This document shows, one piece after another, positions 1-9,603 of a stretch of DNA of 64,000 bases; position 1 is the stretch's first letter; each line of letters starts with the position of its first letter. Both the position numbers and the translations under genes were made by a program. Source of the DNA: Bombiscardovia apis (GTDB lineage: Bacteria > Actinomycetota > Actinomycetes > Actinomycetales > Bifidobacteriaceae); assembly GCF_033095945.1 (NCBI RefSeq), contig NZ_AP026800.1:806001-870000 (forward strand). The letters are read 5' to 3'. The notes beneath the pieces were generated by a model. The model saw only the letters and a list, made by a program, of their open reading frames with translations. It made no database searches and was not told the origin of the DNA.

Positions 1-1852
1 TGATGAATAGGTGATAGTGTGCGGCGCGACTGGAGCAGACACTGATAAGCTCACGCCGCCCTGGGAAGGACTGTGAGCTGGGTAAAGCTTAAACGCATAC
101 TTTTCCCAACCCGCAGTCAAAGTCATACTCGAAGTAACTGGTTGAGAAAAATCCCACGGCTCGCCCGTATCGGTGTACCATCCAGTGAACCAGTGATGCT
201 CCCAGGCTGGGGTAGTGGGCCAGTCCAACAGCTTCCCACTGTCTTCCTCGACTTGCTGGTCGGGCGGGGCAGTGCCGGGCGCTCCACCTAGCTTGAACTG
301 TACGGTGTAAAGGTCGAGGTAGTAGAGCTGGTAGGTTTCACTGGGTTGAGCACCGAGTCCGACCAGACTCCAATCCACTTTAATATCAACCGTCGTACCC
401 GGAGTACCAGCCGGAACTTTACCCGACCACGCATAGGTTGTAGGGTTGGAAGTTCCGGTGGCTGTGGTTGTACCGACAGTGACTTTATCAATGCTGATAG
501 CGCCTCCGACTCGCACAGGCGCATCCCGGTATGCAACCACGGTGCCGTCGCCTAATTGCCCATATTGATTTTGTCCCCATCCGTATAGGTTCCCATCGTT
601 GCCGATTGCATAGGAATTCCAGTACCCGGAAAACACTTTTATGAAGGTAATACCTTGGGGCACGGAAACAGGGTAGGGAGCATTGCTCCATGATTGAAAG
701 CCAACTACTGCTCCAGCAAGTCCTAAACCTCCCCAAGCATTTTGGCCCCAGCTGTAGGTTTTCTTATCGCTGCCAATAGCGATGGCGTGCCAGCCTCCTT
801 GAGCCATACTTTCAATACTCACACCCGCAGGCATTCGACGAGAAATAACTATAGGGGAGAGCATGTCACCAAAGGGCGTATTGTTGCTGCCCGAGCCGTC
901 TCCAAAAGTGCCCCATTGTGAAGCTCCCCAAGCGTACGTTGAACCATTACTGGCAATGGCGGTAGAGAAATTACCGCCGGTGGAGATTGATGTCCAGCGT
1001 TGGCCTGCGGGTGGGTTGACGGGCAGTGCAGTGGCGCTGTTGTATCGGTTACCGTTCGCAAGCTGCCCGTGAACATTGTTGCCCCAGGTGTAGATGACGC
1101 CGTTGTTGCCTAGGGCGGTGGATGTCATGTATAGGGCGCTGATGCTGGTGATTTTCACGGTTGCCGGTATGCCGACGACTGCTGTGGGCCGGGTTCTGGC
1201 TGTGGTGTCTCCCACGCCGAGCTGGCCTCCGCCTTGGTGCTCGAGCTCGTCGCTGTTGTTATTGTTGCCCCAGCTGTAGGCTTTGCCGTCATCTCCTATG
1301 GCTAGGCAGTAGTCTCCTGCTGCGGTTGCGGTGATGAATTTGTTGACGCCTGCGGGTGGGGTTACTTTTGTGGGGGTGTTTCTGTTGGTGGTGTCGCCTA
1401 GGCCGAGTTGGCCTTTGTCGTTGCGGCCCCAGGTGTAGAGGTTGCCTTGGTCGTCGAGGGCTAGGGAGTGTGGGTAGTATCCGGTTGATACTTTAACGAT
1501 GTTGGCGCTTGTGGGGAAGGTGATGGGTACTGGTTTGAGTCGGCTGGTGGTTGTGCCGTCGCCGAGTTCGCCGTAGGTGTTGTCTCCCCATGAGTAGACG
1601 TTGTGTTTTGAGTCGATGGCCAAGCTGTGGTAGTACTTGGAGTCCATATCGATGAAGGTGACACCTGCCAAAGTGAATGGGGTGATGGTGAGGTCGCTGC
1701 CGCCTGAAGGTGAGGCTTTGCGTGGTTTGACGCGGAAGTGGGGTGACGCGGGGTCAGCGTGTGCGGTTTGGGCTAGTTGAGTAGCCCCCCCCCCCAAGGA
1801 CAGTTAGAGCTAGCGCTAAAATGATGGTGCTAGCAATACGAATGCGGCGCAT
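1..1852 (-). pseudogene. RCC1-repeat surface protein, N-terminal part, out of frame at a poly-G tract
   Basis: Secreted beta-propeller protein whose C-terminal half lies beyond the left edge. The start at 1852-1850 (MRRIRIAS) follows an AAAGGGGAAACAC ribosome site. Residues 1-35 form a signal peptide (hydrophobic ILALALTVLGG, then AQTAHADPA). The G tract at codons 20-23 has 11 G, so translation stops after about 32 codons; with 10 G the frame runs on as ATQLAQTAHADPA. The downstream frame is open and encodes seven RCC1 blades (YSWG, YTWG or YAWG followed by GQLG-type turns) between about 1590 and 560. It then encodes an InlB B-repeat around 300-100 (WFTGWYTDTGEPWDF). Seven blades equal one complete RCC1 propeller. 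It is paralogous to the genes at 2564 and 34749. I read it as a phase-off allele rather than a dead gene; a homopolymer sequencing error is the alternative. Confidence 0.8.
1785..1795 (-). repeat. 11-base G tract inside a signal peptide (candidate phase-variation switch)
   Basis: Eleven C on the plus strand, read as G11 in the RCC1 gene that starts at 1852. It begins directly after codon 19 (Leu). Ten G would keep the frame; eleven puts it out. The tract occupies the same codon as the G10 tract of the paralogue at 5807-5816. Confidence 0.85.
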
Positions 1853-1864
1853 GTGTTTCCCCTT

Positions 1865-1897
1865 TAGTGTGACAACAACTGTAGAATTGTCACACTA
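1865..1897. promoter_or_regulatory. Perfect 11-bp inverted repeat upstream of the RCC1 gene
   Basis: TAGTGTGACAA, 11 bases, TTGTCACACTA. It lies 13-45 bases upstream of the start codon at 1852, next to the ribosome-binding site. It could be an operator or a leader hairpin that hides the ribosome site. No comparable repeat was seen ahead of the other RCC1 genes. The rest of 1898-2168 holds no gene I can support. Confidence 0.5.
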
Positions 1898-2168
1898 GTG
1901 TTTCTAGAGTTGTATCCGATTCCCCAACGGCTACAACAACCCTTCTATTGTTTGTAAGTATTACACCAGTATAGCAAGCTACAAGCTAAGTGCCATTGTT
2001 TCCGCGCTCAAGTTATAAATGCAACGCTGTTTCCTGCTTTCGATTGAGCTAGTCAGAGCTGGAGAATATGGTTAAATGCGATGATATACCGGGTTCAGCT
2101 TTGAGTGTAGAGATAAGTGTTAGGCTGGCTATTGTACACAATGGATGCGCGATGGAAGCTGTGCTGTG

Positions 2169-2528
2169 ATGATATATGTGTTGCCGGTTTTGGTGGCTTG
2201 TGAAGCGGTTGCGATTATGATTATTGAGATGTTCGGATCCAGAAAGCTTCAAGCTCAGGCTTTTGACTTAGACGAACGATTCCTTCATCAGCCGCAGACG
2301 AAAACATTGCTAGCTAATCAAGGCATCTACAACGGTGCTTTCGGCATACTCATTTTAGTTACCATACTGTTTCTTGGCGGGCAGAATCGAATGCTCTCGC
2401 TCATTTTTGAAATGGCATTCATCTTCGTCGTAGCGATTTACGGAAGCTTGACCGCATCTAAGAAAATCATACTCATACAAGGCCTACCAGCAGCATTATC
2501 ACTCCTCGTATTACTCATCGCATATTAA
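2169..2528 (+). CDS. DUF1304 family small membrane protein
   Basis: A 119-residue integral membrane protein with about four hydrophobic segments. It matches the DUF1304 pattern: an N-terminal helix with EAVAIMIIEMF, then NQGIYNGAFG in the middle, and YGSLTASKKIILIQGLPA followed by a leucine-rich last helix. The function of the family is unknown. I chose the ATG at 2169 (MIYVLP) because GGAAG lies about 10 bases upstream and family members start at this helix; an upstream in-frame ATG at 2145 has no ribosome site. It stands alone between two RCC1 genes that are read in the opposite direction. Confidence 0.75.
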   Translation: MIYVLPVLVACEAVAIMIIEMFGSRKLQAQAFDLDERFLHQPQTKTLLANQGIYNGAFGILILVTILFLGGQNRMLSLIFEMAFIFVVAIYGSLTASKKIILIQGLPAALSLLVLLIAY

Positions 2529-2563
2529 AAGGTAGAGCAAATATTAAGCTACTGCACATTCCT

Positions 2564-5500
2564 TTAGATTCGTGCGCGATGCTGAGCTTTACGCCGGCGA
2601 GCCAACTGGTGGCCGGCGTATATGGTTGAGCAGAGTCCGGTGAGGAGGAGGAGTCCTCCGCCTGTAAAGCGGTGGAGGGGGATTGCTCCGGCTGTGGGGA
2701 GAAGCCATTGGTATCTGTAGGGGAGGGGGTAGTCTGTTTGTTCTGTTCCTCCTAGGGTCCAGTGGATGTTGGTGGTTACTTTTCCGCTGGTGTGGGCTGG
2801 GCTGGTGAGTTTCCATACTTGGTTGGTGGAGTCCCAGGTAGGTGGTGTGCTGAGTTCGGTTTGGTCGAACTTGACGCCAGTGACGATTAATTCTTGTGGG
2901 TTGGGTTGTCTGGGTGTGGGGTTGGTTATGTTGCTAATGGTTCCGTCAGCTTGCTGCCCGTAGTTGTTATCGCCCCATACCAGAATTTTGTAGTCGCTAT
3001 CGATGACGGAGCTGTGTTTGCCGCCGGCGCTGATGTAGCCGATCGTGTTGGTTAGCCGTCCGGTGGCGTTGAGGTCGGTGGGGGTTGGGTTGTCATTCGG
3101 GCTGCCATTGTTGGCAGTGACACCCAGCTGTCCTCTCTGGTTGGAGCCCCAGATCCAGGCGTGGCCAGAGCTGTCGAGAGCGATGCTGTGGTATTCTCCT
3201 GTGCCGATGGCGCTGATATTTGCGGGCAGCCGTCCAGCGGCGCTCAGGTCGGTGAGCGTGTACACGTTCAATACGATGCCGGAGTTGGTGGTGTGCCCGA
3301 GCTGGCCGTATCGGTTGTATCCCCAGCTCCAGACGTGCCCGTTGACGTCGAGGGCGAGGGTGTGGTCCTTTCCGGCGCTGACCTGGCTGATGCCTACGAT
3401 GAGTCTGCTGGCGGCGTTCAGGTCGGTGGGTGCGGCGCCGCTGCTTCCGTATGGCAGTCCCAGCTGTGCTGAGTCGTTGGCTCCCCAAGCCCAGACGTGT
3501 TTGCTGCTGTCGATGGCTAGGCTGTGTTTGCTGCCGGCGCTGACTTGGCTGATGTTAGCGGGCAGGCGGCCGGTAGCGCTCAGGTCGGTGGGCGTCTTAT
3601 TGGGCATGTAGTTGCCCGCGTTGGCGGTGATTCCCAGCTGGCTGTCTTGGTTGAGTCCGCAGACCCACACGTGCCCGCTAGAGTCTATGGCTAGGCTGTG
3701 CCAGCCTCCTGCGCTGACCTGGACGATGTTGGTGGGCAGTCGTCCGGTAGCGCTGAGATCTACGGGGACGGGCTGGTTTGCACTGCTGGCTGCGCCCACC
3801 TGTCCGTAGTAGTTCCAGCCCCAGGCCCAGGCGTGTCCGCTGCTGTCTATGGCTAGGCTGTGGCTGCCTCCGGCGCTGACCTGGGTGAAGCGTACGCCCG
3901 CTGGCGCGAGTACGCGTTCGGGAGCGTTGGCCGTGCCTCCGTCGTTCGTCCGCGTGCCTAACTGGCCGGCTGAGTTAGCGCCCCAGGCGTAGGTGTTGCC
4001 GTCCGATCCGATTGCCAGCGTGTGCCTGTCTCCTGCGCTCACCTGCATGAATCGAATTCCGGTGGGTGCCGTCGGAGGTGTGATTGTTGTGGGACTGCCA
4101 GAGGTTAACACTTGGTCAGGGTTCATGGTGAATCGATACGCCTCCCATCGAGCGGTCAGAGTCATATCTGCGCTTATGGGAGTGTCGAAGTCCCAGGCTT
4201 TCCCGTTGCTGGTAAACCATCCGTCGAACCAGTGTCCTTCCCAAGTTGGGTTGGTGGTGGGATACTTCGCCTTACCGTTACGTGGAATTGACTGGCTCGG
4301 TGGAGCGGCTCCGGGTGCCCCACCCATGTCGAAACTAACCGTAAGCGCGCTCAAATAAGTGTAGGTAAGCCTCGCTGTGGTTTGTGAAACGCCGTCGAGA
4401 GTCCAGTAGACAAGAACATTAACCGTGCCAGCTGAGTGAGCGGGAGCCGTTACCAGCCACAAGTCTCTGCCAGCGTCATGTCGAAGATTGCTACCAAGGC
4501 GGCCATCGAAGTAGACTTTGGTTATTGCGATGGTAGGGTTAGCTACTTGAATTGGGCGAGTACGCCCGGTCTTGGTTCCGTCTCCCAACTGCCCATATTG
4601 GTTGGGGCCCCAAGAGTACACTTTGCCGTCGCTCGATAGAGCTTTCGACTGTAGCCATCCAGCGCTGACACCAGAAAATTGCACACCAGCAGGAGTGGAA
4701 ACAATCGTCGGGGAAAGACGGTCCACGGTACTGCCGTCGCCTATGAGTCCGACACTTGTATAACGGTTATTAGTGCTGCTATTCCAACCCCAAGCATAGA
4801 CCCTGCCGTTACTGCCAACAGCTAAGGAATGATAGGCGCCAGCAGTGATTGCAGTCAATGGTACCGGTGTGCTGATTCTTGTGGGGGAGTATCTGTTAGT
4901 CTTAGTGCCGGTTCCAAGCTGTCCATATCCATTGTGACCCCAGGCATACAAATTGCCCTGAGCATCGAGGGCTAATGAATAACCCTCTAGATACACGCCT
5001 CCCACTATTCCGCGATCGTTTTGCCCTCCTGCTTGGACATTAGTGAATTGCATGCCGAAGTTAATGCGTCTAGGGGTTAAACTCCGAGTTGTGCCTCCGT
5101 CTCCCAGCTGCCCATAGTTGTTGTAACCCCAAGCATAGGTGTATCCATCCGTGCCTATAGCAAGAGAATGACTTCCTCCGGCACTAATGCTCTTAAAAGC
5201 AATCGGAGCATTTATCTTGGTTGGAACACTGCGGTTAGTAGTGTCTCCTAAACCGAGTTGACCTTCGCTATTACGACCCCAAGCGTAAGCATTACCATTA
5301 CTATCGAGAGCCAGAGAATATCGGTTGTATCCGCTAGCGCAGACACTGACGAAACGGGCACCCGCCGGTGCAGATATTCTTACCGGCAGCGGGGTAGCAC
5401 TCGAAGATGAGGAAGTTCCGAGCTCACCAAAAAGATTAACTCCCCACGAATATATTTTATTGTCACTCCCTATCGCGAGCGTGTGATACCAGCCCGCGCT

Positions 5501-5872
5501 AACATTGGTAAATTTCACACCAGTTGGAGTCTTGACCTTTACCGGTAGAGACGAAGAAGTAAGAGCTCGGCCGCTACCAAGCAAGGTAGGATCATTGCCG
5601 CCCCAAGCCCAAGTAGTACCATCTTCAGTAATAGCAACTGTGTGAGTGCTACCGGCGCTGATTTTGGTAAACCTCAAAGTGCTTTGAAAGGGTGGTTTTA
5701 CAGCGACTTCATTGCCGCCTTCAGTTGGGCCTTCGGTGGGTGAGAGGGAAAAATCTTGGTTTGTGTCGTCTGCGTGAGCAAGCTGAGGACGCGCTAAACT
5801 AGCGTACCCCCCCCCCAGGATAGTTAAGGACAGGAGCGCTGCAATAGCGCTCGCGGTGCGATGGTGTCGCAT
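2564..5872 (-). CDS. Double RCC1-propeller surface protein with signal peptide and C-terminal sorting-like tail
   Basis: About 1,102 residues. The signal peptide (MRHHRTAS to AHADD) contains a G10 tract that is in frame here. An IPT-like motif (SPTEGPTEGG) precedes a first block of seven RCC1 repeats (each ending YAWG, YSWG or WAWG). An InlB B-repeat follows (GHWFDGWFTSNGKAWDF), then a second block of seven repeats. The tail reads LPTAGAIPL, a hydrophobic helix, then RRRKAQHRARI, which resembles a sortase signal of LPxAG type. Two sets of seven repeats suggest two complete beta-propellers held at the cell wall, probably for adhesion; the ligand is unknown. The start at 5872 is preferred over 5899 because TGGAGGGG lies just upstream and it matches the paralogue. 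Confidence 0.88.
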   Translation of the reverse strand: MRHHRTASAIAALLSLTILGGGYASLARPQLAHADDTNQDFSLSPTEGPTEGGNEVAVKPPFQSTLRFTKISAGSTHTVAITEDGTTWAWGGNDPTLLGSGRALTSSSLPVKVKTPTGVKFTNVSAGWYHTLAIGSDNKIYSWGVNLFGELGTSSSSSATPLPVRISAPAGARFVSVCASGYNRYSLALDSNGNAYAWGRNSEGQLGLGDTTNRSVPTKINAPIAFKSISAGGSHSLAIGTDGYTYAWGYNNYGQLGDGGTTRSLTPRRINFGMQFTNVQAGGQNDRGIVGGVYLEGYSLALDAQGNLYAWGHNGYGQLGTGTKTNRYSPTRISTPVPLTAITAGAYHSLAVGSNGRVYAWGWNSSTNNRYTSVGLIGDGSTVDRLSPTIVSTPAGVQFSGVSAGWLQSKALSSDGKVYSWGPNQYGQLGDGTKTGRTRPIQVANPTIAITKVYFDGRLGSNLRHDAGRDLWLVTAPAHSAGTVNVLVYWTLDGVSQTTARLTYTYLSALTVSFDMGGAPGAAPPSQSIPRNGKAKYPTTNPTWEGHWFDGWFTSNGKAWDFDTPISADMTLTARWEAYRFTMNPDQVLTSGSPTTITPPTAPTGIRFMQVSAGDRHTLAIGSDGNTYAWGANSAGQLGTRTNDGGTANAPERVLAPAGVRFTQVSAGGSHSLAIDSSGHAWAWGWNYYGQVGAASSANQPVPVDLSATGRLPTNIVQVSAGGWHSLAIDSSGHVWVCGLNQDSQLGITANAGNYMPNKTPTDLSATGRLPANISQVSAGSKHSLAIDSSKHVWAWGANDSAQLGLPYGSSGAAPTDLNAASRLIVGISQVSAGKDHTLALDVNGHVWSWGYNRYGQLGHTTNSGIVLNVYTLTDLSAAGRLPANISAIGTGEYHSIALDSSGHAWIWGSNQRGQLGVTANNGSPNDNPTPTDLNATGRLTNTIGYISAGGKHSSVIDSDYKILVWGDNNYGQQADGTISNITNPTPRQPNPQELIVTGVKFDQTELSTPPTWDSTNQVWKLTSPAHTSGKVTTNIHWTLGGTEQTDYPLPYRYQWLLPTAGAIPLHRFTGGGLLLLTGLCSTIYAGHQLARRRKAQHRARI
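5807..5816 (-). repeat. 10-base G tract inside a signal peptide (in-frame state)
   Basis: Ten C on the plus strand, read as G10 in codons 19-22 of the RCC1 gene starting at 5872. A change of one base would truncate the protein. It sits at the same position as the G11 tract of the paralogue at 1785. Confidence 0.85.
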
Positions 5873-5899
5873 AACCCCTCCAAAAACAGGCCCATACAC

Positions 5900-6270
5900 A
5901 ATACAAGTGTCAGTCAGCCCGTGAAAATCTCGAAAAACTGTGATTGGAGCTACCAGCCGCGCCCCGATTCCCCAACCGATACAGCTGCGCCCAAGCTCTG
6001 CTTACTTCAAGTCATCTTACCATCGTGCCCCAATAATTCCGAATGCAAGGCCTCACTCAAGTCTCAGTTTCCCTATTCGCTGGTATATTTCCTGCCAGTT
6101 TTTGCAATCATGACCGTATATAACTGCTTAATTCCATACTCTTCGTTCGTATTGATTGGAGATATAGTATGCGTCTAAAATAGGTACAAACCGATCCTTC
6201 TCTGTATGGTTGGGTTGCAGCTATCTAATAATGCGTAGACCAGTCCTTTCAGTTCAGTAGTCTGGCATAT
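5900..6270. other. Intergenic region between divergent genes
   Basis: About 370 bases between the RCC1 gene and the exonuclease gene, which face away from each other, so it should hold both promoters. I see no supportable gene, repeat or clear operator. Confidence 0.5.
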
Positions 6271-7485
6271 ATGAAAAAGCGCAAAGGTGGATGGCTAAAA
6301 GCTATAGCTGTAGTAGTTGGTATCGGCTTGTTTATAGCTTCTCCTGGCCTTGCTATCGTGTTGGCTATAGCCTGTTTCATTTTGGTTCGTATAGTTGCTC
6401 GCTTTACGAAGAGAAAAGCGAAAAGCAATGGACCAAGTCGTAAGAGCGCGAAAACTTCTGCTGCCGAACAACACAAGCTATATCTGCCGGACGACTATGT
6501 TGCGCTAGACACAGAGACTACGGGTTTGTCTTCGGCCACAGACCGCATTATTGAAATAGGTGCTGTCAGGATTCGGAATAGACAAATTACAGACCGATTC
6601 TCGGCCTTAATTAATCCTGGGCTCAGTCTTGGACCGCATATTACTGATTTAACAGGTATTACGGATGAGATGTTAGATGGGCAACCAGCAATCTCAACCG
6701 TGTTGCCTGACTTTTACGATTGGCTTGGAAACGACCCGGTAGTTGGACACAACATAAAGTTTGATCTAGGCTTTTTTGCTGCCGAATCAGAACGTATCAA
6801 GCTTAATGCGCCCAAGCCAGTGTATTACGACACTCTTCACCTGAGTCGTACCCAATTCCCCGAAGAGCGGCACCACCGGTTAGTGGATCTCATTCAGCGT
6901 TTTGGCATAGCAGAAGTTGAAGAACACCGGGCCTTATCTGATGCTATTCAAACATATCAATGCTTCGAATGGTTGCGTACTTATATTGAAAGTAATGCGC
7001 TCAGACCCAAAAAGTCTCGTAAGCGACGACCGCGTAAAAGCGAGGATAGCTACCAGCGAAGAGCCAGGGCAGACTATATAAACAGTCATGATTGTGAGCC
7101 TCGCAATTACCAGCCCGAAGGTAGGTTAATTGCAGACGTTAGGGATTGTGGCGGTGTGGATGTAAGTCGACGAGGAGACTACCAAGAGTTATTTGCGCGC
7201 TATGGCAAGGGAACTTGGCTGTGGGTAGTGGTTACGCGAGGATACACGCCGAACGGAAAAGATGCGGGTTTGCCCACAATTGAAGTGTGGGCGGACGGAG
7301 AATATGCTGGTTTCTTAACGCAGCTGCAAGCCTCTCGATACTTTTTGCACGTACCAGAAGAAGGCGGAGTAACTCAGGCGCATATTCGGCAAGACAATAA
7401 AAGCGGTAGGTATCGCATGAGGGTCGAGCTGCCGCCTGCGCATGAGGAAATTGACTTACTGTCATACATGGTAGAACAGAGTTAG
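6271..7485 (+). CDS. Membrane-anchored DEDDh 3'-5' exonuclease (DnaQ/epsilon-like)
   Basis: 404 residues. After a basic start, residues 10-42 are hydrophobic (one or two membrane segments). A DnaQ-type exonuclease domain runs from about residue 75 to 235: Exo I DTETTG (Asp80, Glu82), Exo II GHNIKFD (Asp165) and Exo III HRALSDA (His219, Asp224). All five catalytic residues are present. Residues 270-400 form an extra domain I do not recognise (WVVVTRGYTP, DGEYAGFLTQLQ). The family removes nucleotides from 3' DNA or RNA ends; a membrane anchor is unusual and suggests action on DNA or RNA at the envelope, which is inference. No strong ribosome site is seen at the ATG. It stands as a single gene. 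Confidence 0.85.
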   Translation: MKKRKGGWLKAIAVVVGIGLFIASPGLAIVLAIACFILVRIVARFTKRKAKSNGPSRKSAKTSAAEQHKLYLPDDYVALDTETTGLSSATDRIIEIGAVRIRNRQITDRFSALINPGLSLGPHITDLTGITDEMLDGQPAISTVLPDFYDWLGNDPVVGHNIKFDLGFFAAESERIKLNAPKPVYYDTLHLSRTQFPEERHHRLVDLIQRFGIAEVEEHRALSDAIQTYQCFEWLRTYIESNALRPKKSRKRRPRKSEDSYQRRARADYINSHDCEPRNYQPEGRLIADVRDCGGVDVSRRGDYQELFARYGKGTWLWVVVTRGYTPNGKDAGLPTIEVWADGEYAGFLTQLQASRYFLHVPEEGGVTQAHIRQDNKSGRYRMRVELPPAHEEIDLLSYMVEQS

Positions 7486-7607
7486 AAGGGGAATCAGATC
7501 GGGCATGTAGTATTCGAACGCTGGTTGTATAAGTCTTTGGTTATCTAGGTGTAGATGATAAACGAGGTATAACAGTCGGAAAGACTGTAAGACCGTATTC
7601 TGGTTTC

Positions 7608-8528
7608 CTACCGTAATTGTTCTCTCTCTAATTGGGATAGAAAAGAAATGATAGCTGTCGATATAGCTTTCGGTACGTAATCATGAAGGTAGTGGGGTGC
7701 TTCAAAATACTGTATTTGCGAGTTGCCTTGCTGGTGTTGGAAGGACTCTTGCAGGTGGTGCCATTCTTGCTTGCTAAACCCGGTGCCGTGCCCGTTAGAG
7801 ACGAGTTGCAGCATTTTAACGTTGGGTAGTCCGGCGGCTGCGACCGTTTTGGCATTGGCGGTTACTGTGTTAATCTCGCACCGGATGTCTGAGCCCATGA
7901 AATTCTTATAGAAGAGCGCCCGGTAGGTTTTCTTCTCAGCGTTGGTTAAGTGCCCAGCTTTGATGGCGGGGGATTGATCCGCGGTCAGGGCTGGCAGCAA
8001 GCGTGGCAGACCCAGTCGGCACAGAGCTCCAAGCAGAGCGGTAGCAGCCGCCGGAGGTACCAGATTACGCGTTTCGTATGCTTCAGGCATGGCCATATCC
8101 AAACCGATGATGGCCTCCACTTCGCTAGGGTAGCGCTTGGCCCAATAGAGCGCTTCGAGCCCAGACATAGAATGGGGCAGCAGCACATAAGGCCCGTCCA
8201 CTCCCGCCGCCGCGAGCGCCGCCCGAGTCTCGCCTAACATAGTGTCAATATCGCGAGAATCCCGAGACCCGTCGCTAAACCCATACCCCGACTTCTCCAA
8301 CACAATCGAGCAAAACCGGTCTCCCAACTCCTCAATCAAAGCCTTAAAATCATAAAGAGGAGAAGCAGTCCCCGCACCAGACAAGAACACCAATTTTGGA
8401 GCCGAGTCTCTCGCGTCTCCAAACACTGCAACGTTCAACCGTTTATTGTTCACCTGAACAAACCGAGTGTGGCCCTCGAAGGACAGACCTTTCACAGCTT
8501 CGCTCTCATAATTTAGGTGCATTCTCAT
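7608..8528 (-). CDS. Alpha/beta hydrolase
   Basis: 306 residues with the alpha/beta hydrolase fold. Strand and oxyanion region LVFLSGAGTASPLYDF (about 46-61), the loop EKSGYGFSDG, nucleophile Ser120 in LPHSMSGLEA, and a C-terminal His in APHYLHDYVP. The nucleophile elbow HSMSG is close to the usual GxSxG. Substrate unknown. It lies downstream of, and on the same strand as, the hydrolase at 8624. A decayed copy of its 3' end is found at 9665-9745, which indicates an old duplication or recombination here. Confidence 0.85.
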   Translation of the reverse strand: MRMHLNYESEAVKGLSFEGHTRFVQVNNKRLNVAVFGDARDSAPKLVFLSGAGTASPLYDFKALIEELGDRFCSIVLEKSGYGFSDGSRDSRDIDTMLGETRAALAAAGVDGPYVLLPHSMSGLEALYWAKRYPSEVEAIIGLDMAMPEAYETRNLVPPAAATALLGALCRLGLPRLLPALTADQSPAIKAGHLTNAEKKTYRALFYKNFMGSDIRCEINTVTANAKTVAAAGLPNVKMLQLVSNGHGTGFSKQEWHHLQESFQHQQGNSQIQYFEAPHYLHDYVPKAISTAIISFLSQLEREQLR

Positions 8529-8623
8529 AAGTTTAGAACACTTATGAGTTGAGTGCTAGATAAGCGCTGCTAGGGCTAGTGACAAACTATTATCCAACAG
8601 GCAGCTCTGGTGTACGCCACCGG

Positions 8624-9541
8624 TTATTGAGCGATTTCTTGCAAGATGATGTCGTGGAACCGGTCGGGTTCCTCCCACTGAGGGAAGTGGCCGGAGTGTT
8701 CGAACCAGTGCCAGTTTCTGGGGCTGTCGATGGTTTCGTACCAGTCGTGAGCAACGGAGGAAGAGACGTGGTAATCTCGCCTGCCTTCGCAGAAGGTGAC
8801 TGGTATATCGAAGCGGTGGATGTTGGTGAAATCGGTTTCCATTAGCTCGTGCCAAAGGTAGGTAACGGACTGCATGGAGCCCTTCTGGCGGTTCAAAAGT
8901 TCTTTGACAGAGTAGCGGTGGCAGGTGAGAAAAGGCCAGATAAGGTTGTTCATGTTGGAACGACCGTAAAGGGAACCGCCGTGTTTTATTACGAGTTTGT
9001 TTAGTTTAAGCAGTGTTTTAACCCAGTCCTGTCCGGCGATTGCATCGTCATAGTTGTCAAGGAAAGTCAGAGTCTTGGCGTCTTTCGTACGGGTGCGAAC
9101 GAAGGCAATTTGTTCTGCGGTAACGGCTTTCATGCTGACCACCTGCCCGCAGCCTATGTAATGGTGTACTAATTCGGGATGCGCTTGGATGAATTTGACC
9201 CCTAATACACTGCCCCAAGAATGGCCAATAAGGTAGATTTTGTCTTGGTGAAAGCGATCAAGTAATTGCAGCGTCAGCTCGTGAATATCTTCGAGGTAGG
9301 TATCGATAGTGGGGTGGTTGCTCGCAGTAAATGGATAATAGGAGAGTCCAGCGCCTCGCTGATCCCAAACCACAAGATTAAAATGCTGAGCAAGAGAAGC
9401 ATTAAATTTCTCAACCAACGGAAGGCAAGAATCCCCAGGCCCGCCATGCAAATACAGAAGAACAGGATTCTCCGGCTTATCCCCAAGAACGCAATACCGC
9501 TGGTCGACGCCATTAATGCAAGCAGCCTCAATCCGATTCAT
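8624..9541 (-). CDS. Proline iminopeptidase-like alpha/beta hydrolase
   Basis: 305 residues of the S33 peptidase family, which cleaves N-terminal proline or related residues from peptides. HGGPG is at residues 32-36, DQRGAG at about 60-65, the nucleophile elbow GHSWGS (Ser108), and a C-terminal His in FEHSGHFPQWEEP. Start chosen at 9541 (MNRIEAA) because AAGGA lies about 6 bases upstream; the in-frame ATG at 9562 has none. A G10 tract sits 63-72 bases upstream of the start and may lie inside its promoter. The family includes hydrolases other than iminopeptidases, so the substrate is uncertain. Confidence 0.82.
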   Translation of the reverse strand: MNRIEAACINGVDQRYCVLGDKPENPVLLYLHGGPGDSCLPLVEKFNASLAQHFNLVVWDQRGAGLSYYPFTASNHPTIDTYLEDIHELTLQLLDRFHQDKIYLIGHSWGSVLGVKFIQAHPELVHHYIGCGQVVSMKAVTAEQIAFVRTRTKDAKTLTFLDNYDDAIAGQDWVKTLLKLNKLVIKHGGSLYGRSNMNNLIWPFLTCHRYSVKELLNRQKGSMQSVTYLWHELMETDFTNIHRFDIPVTFCEGRRDYHVSSSVAHDWYETIDSPRNWHWFEHSGHFPQWEEPDRFHDIILQEIAQ

Positions 9542-9603
9542 GATAATCCTTGTATTTGGCACATAAACTTGTAATCTCTTATAAGAATCTACCCATCATA
9601 CTG

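Noticed and set aside
5861..6178. A 105-codon plus-strand frame in the gap after the RCC1 gene
   Set aside because: It overlaps the RCC1 start, has no ribosome site and no recognisable features.
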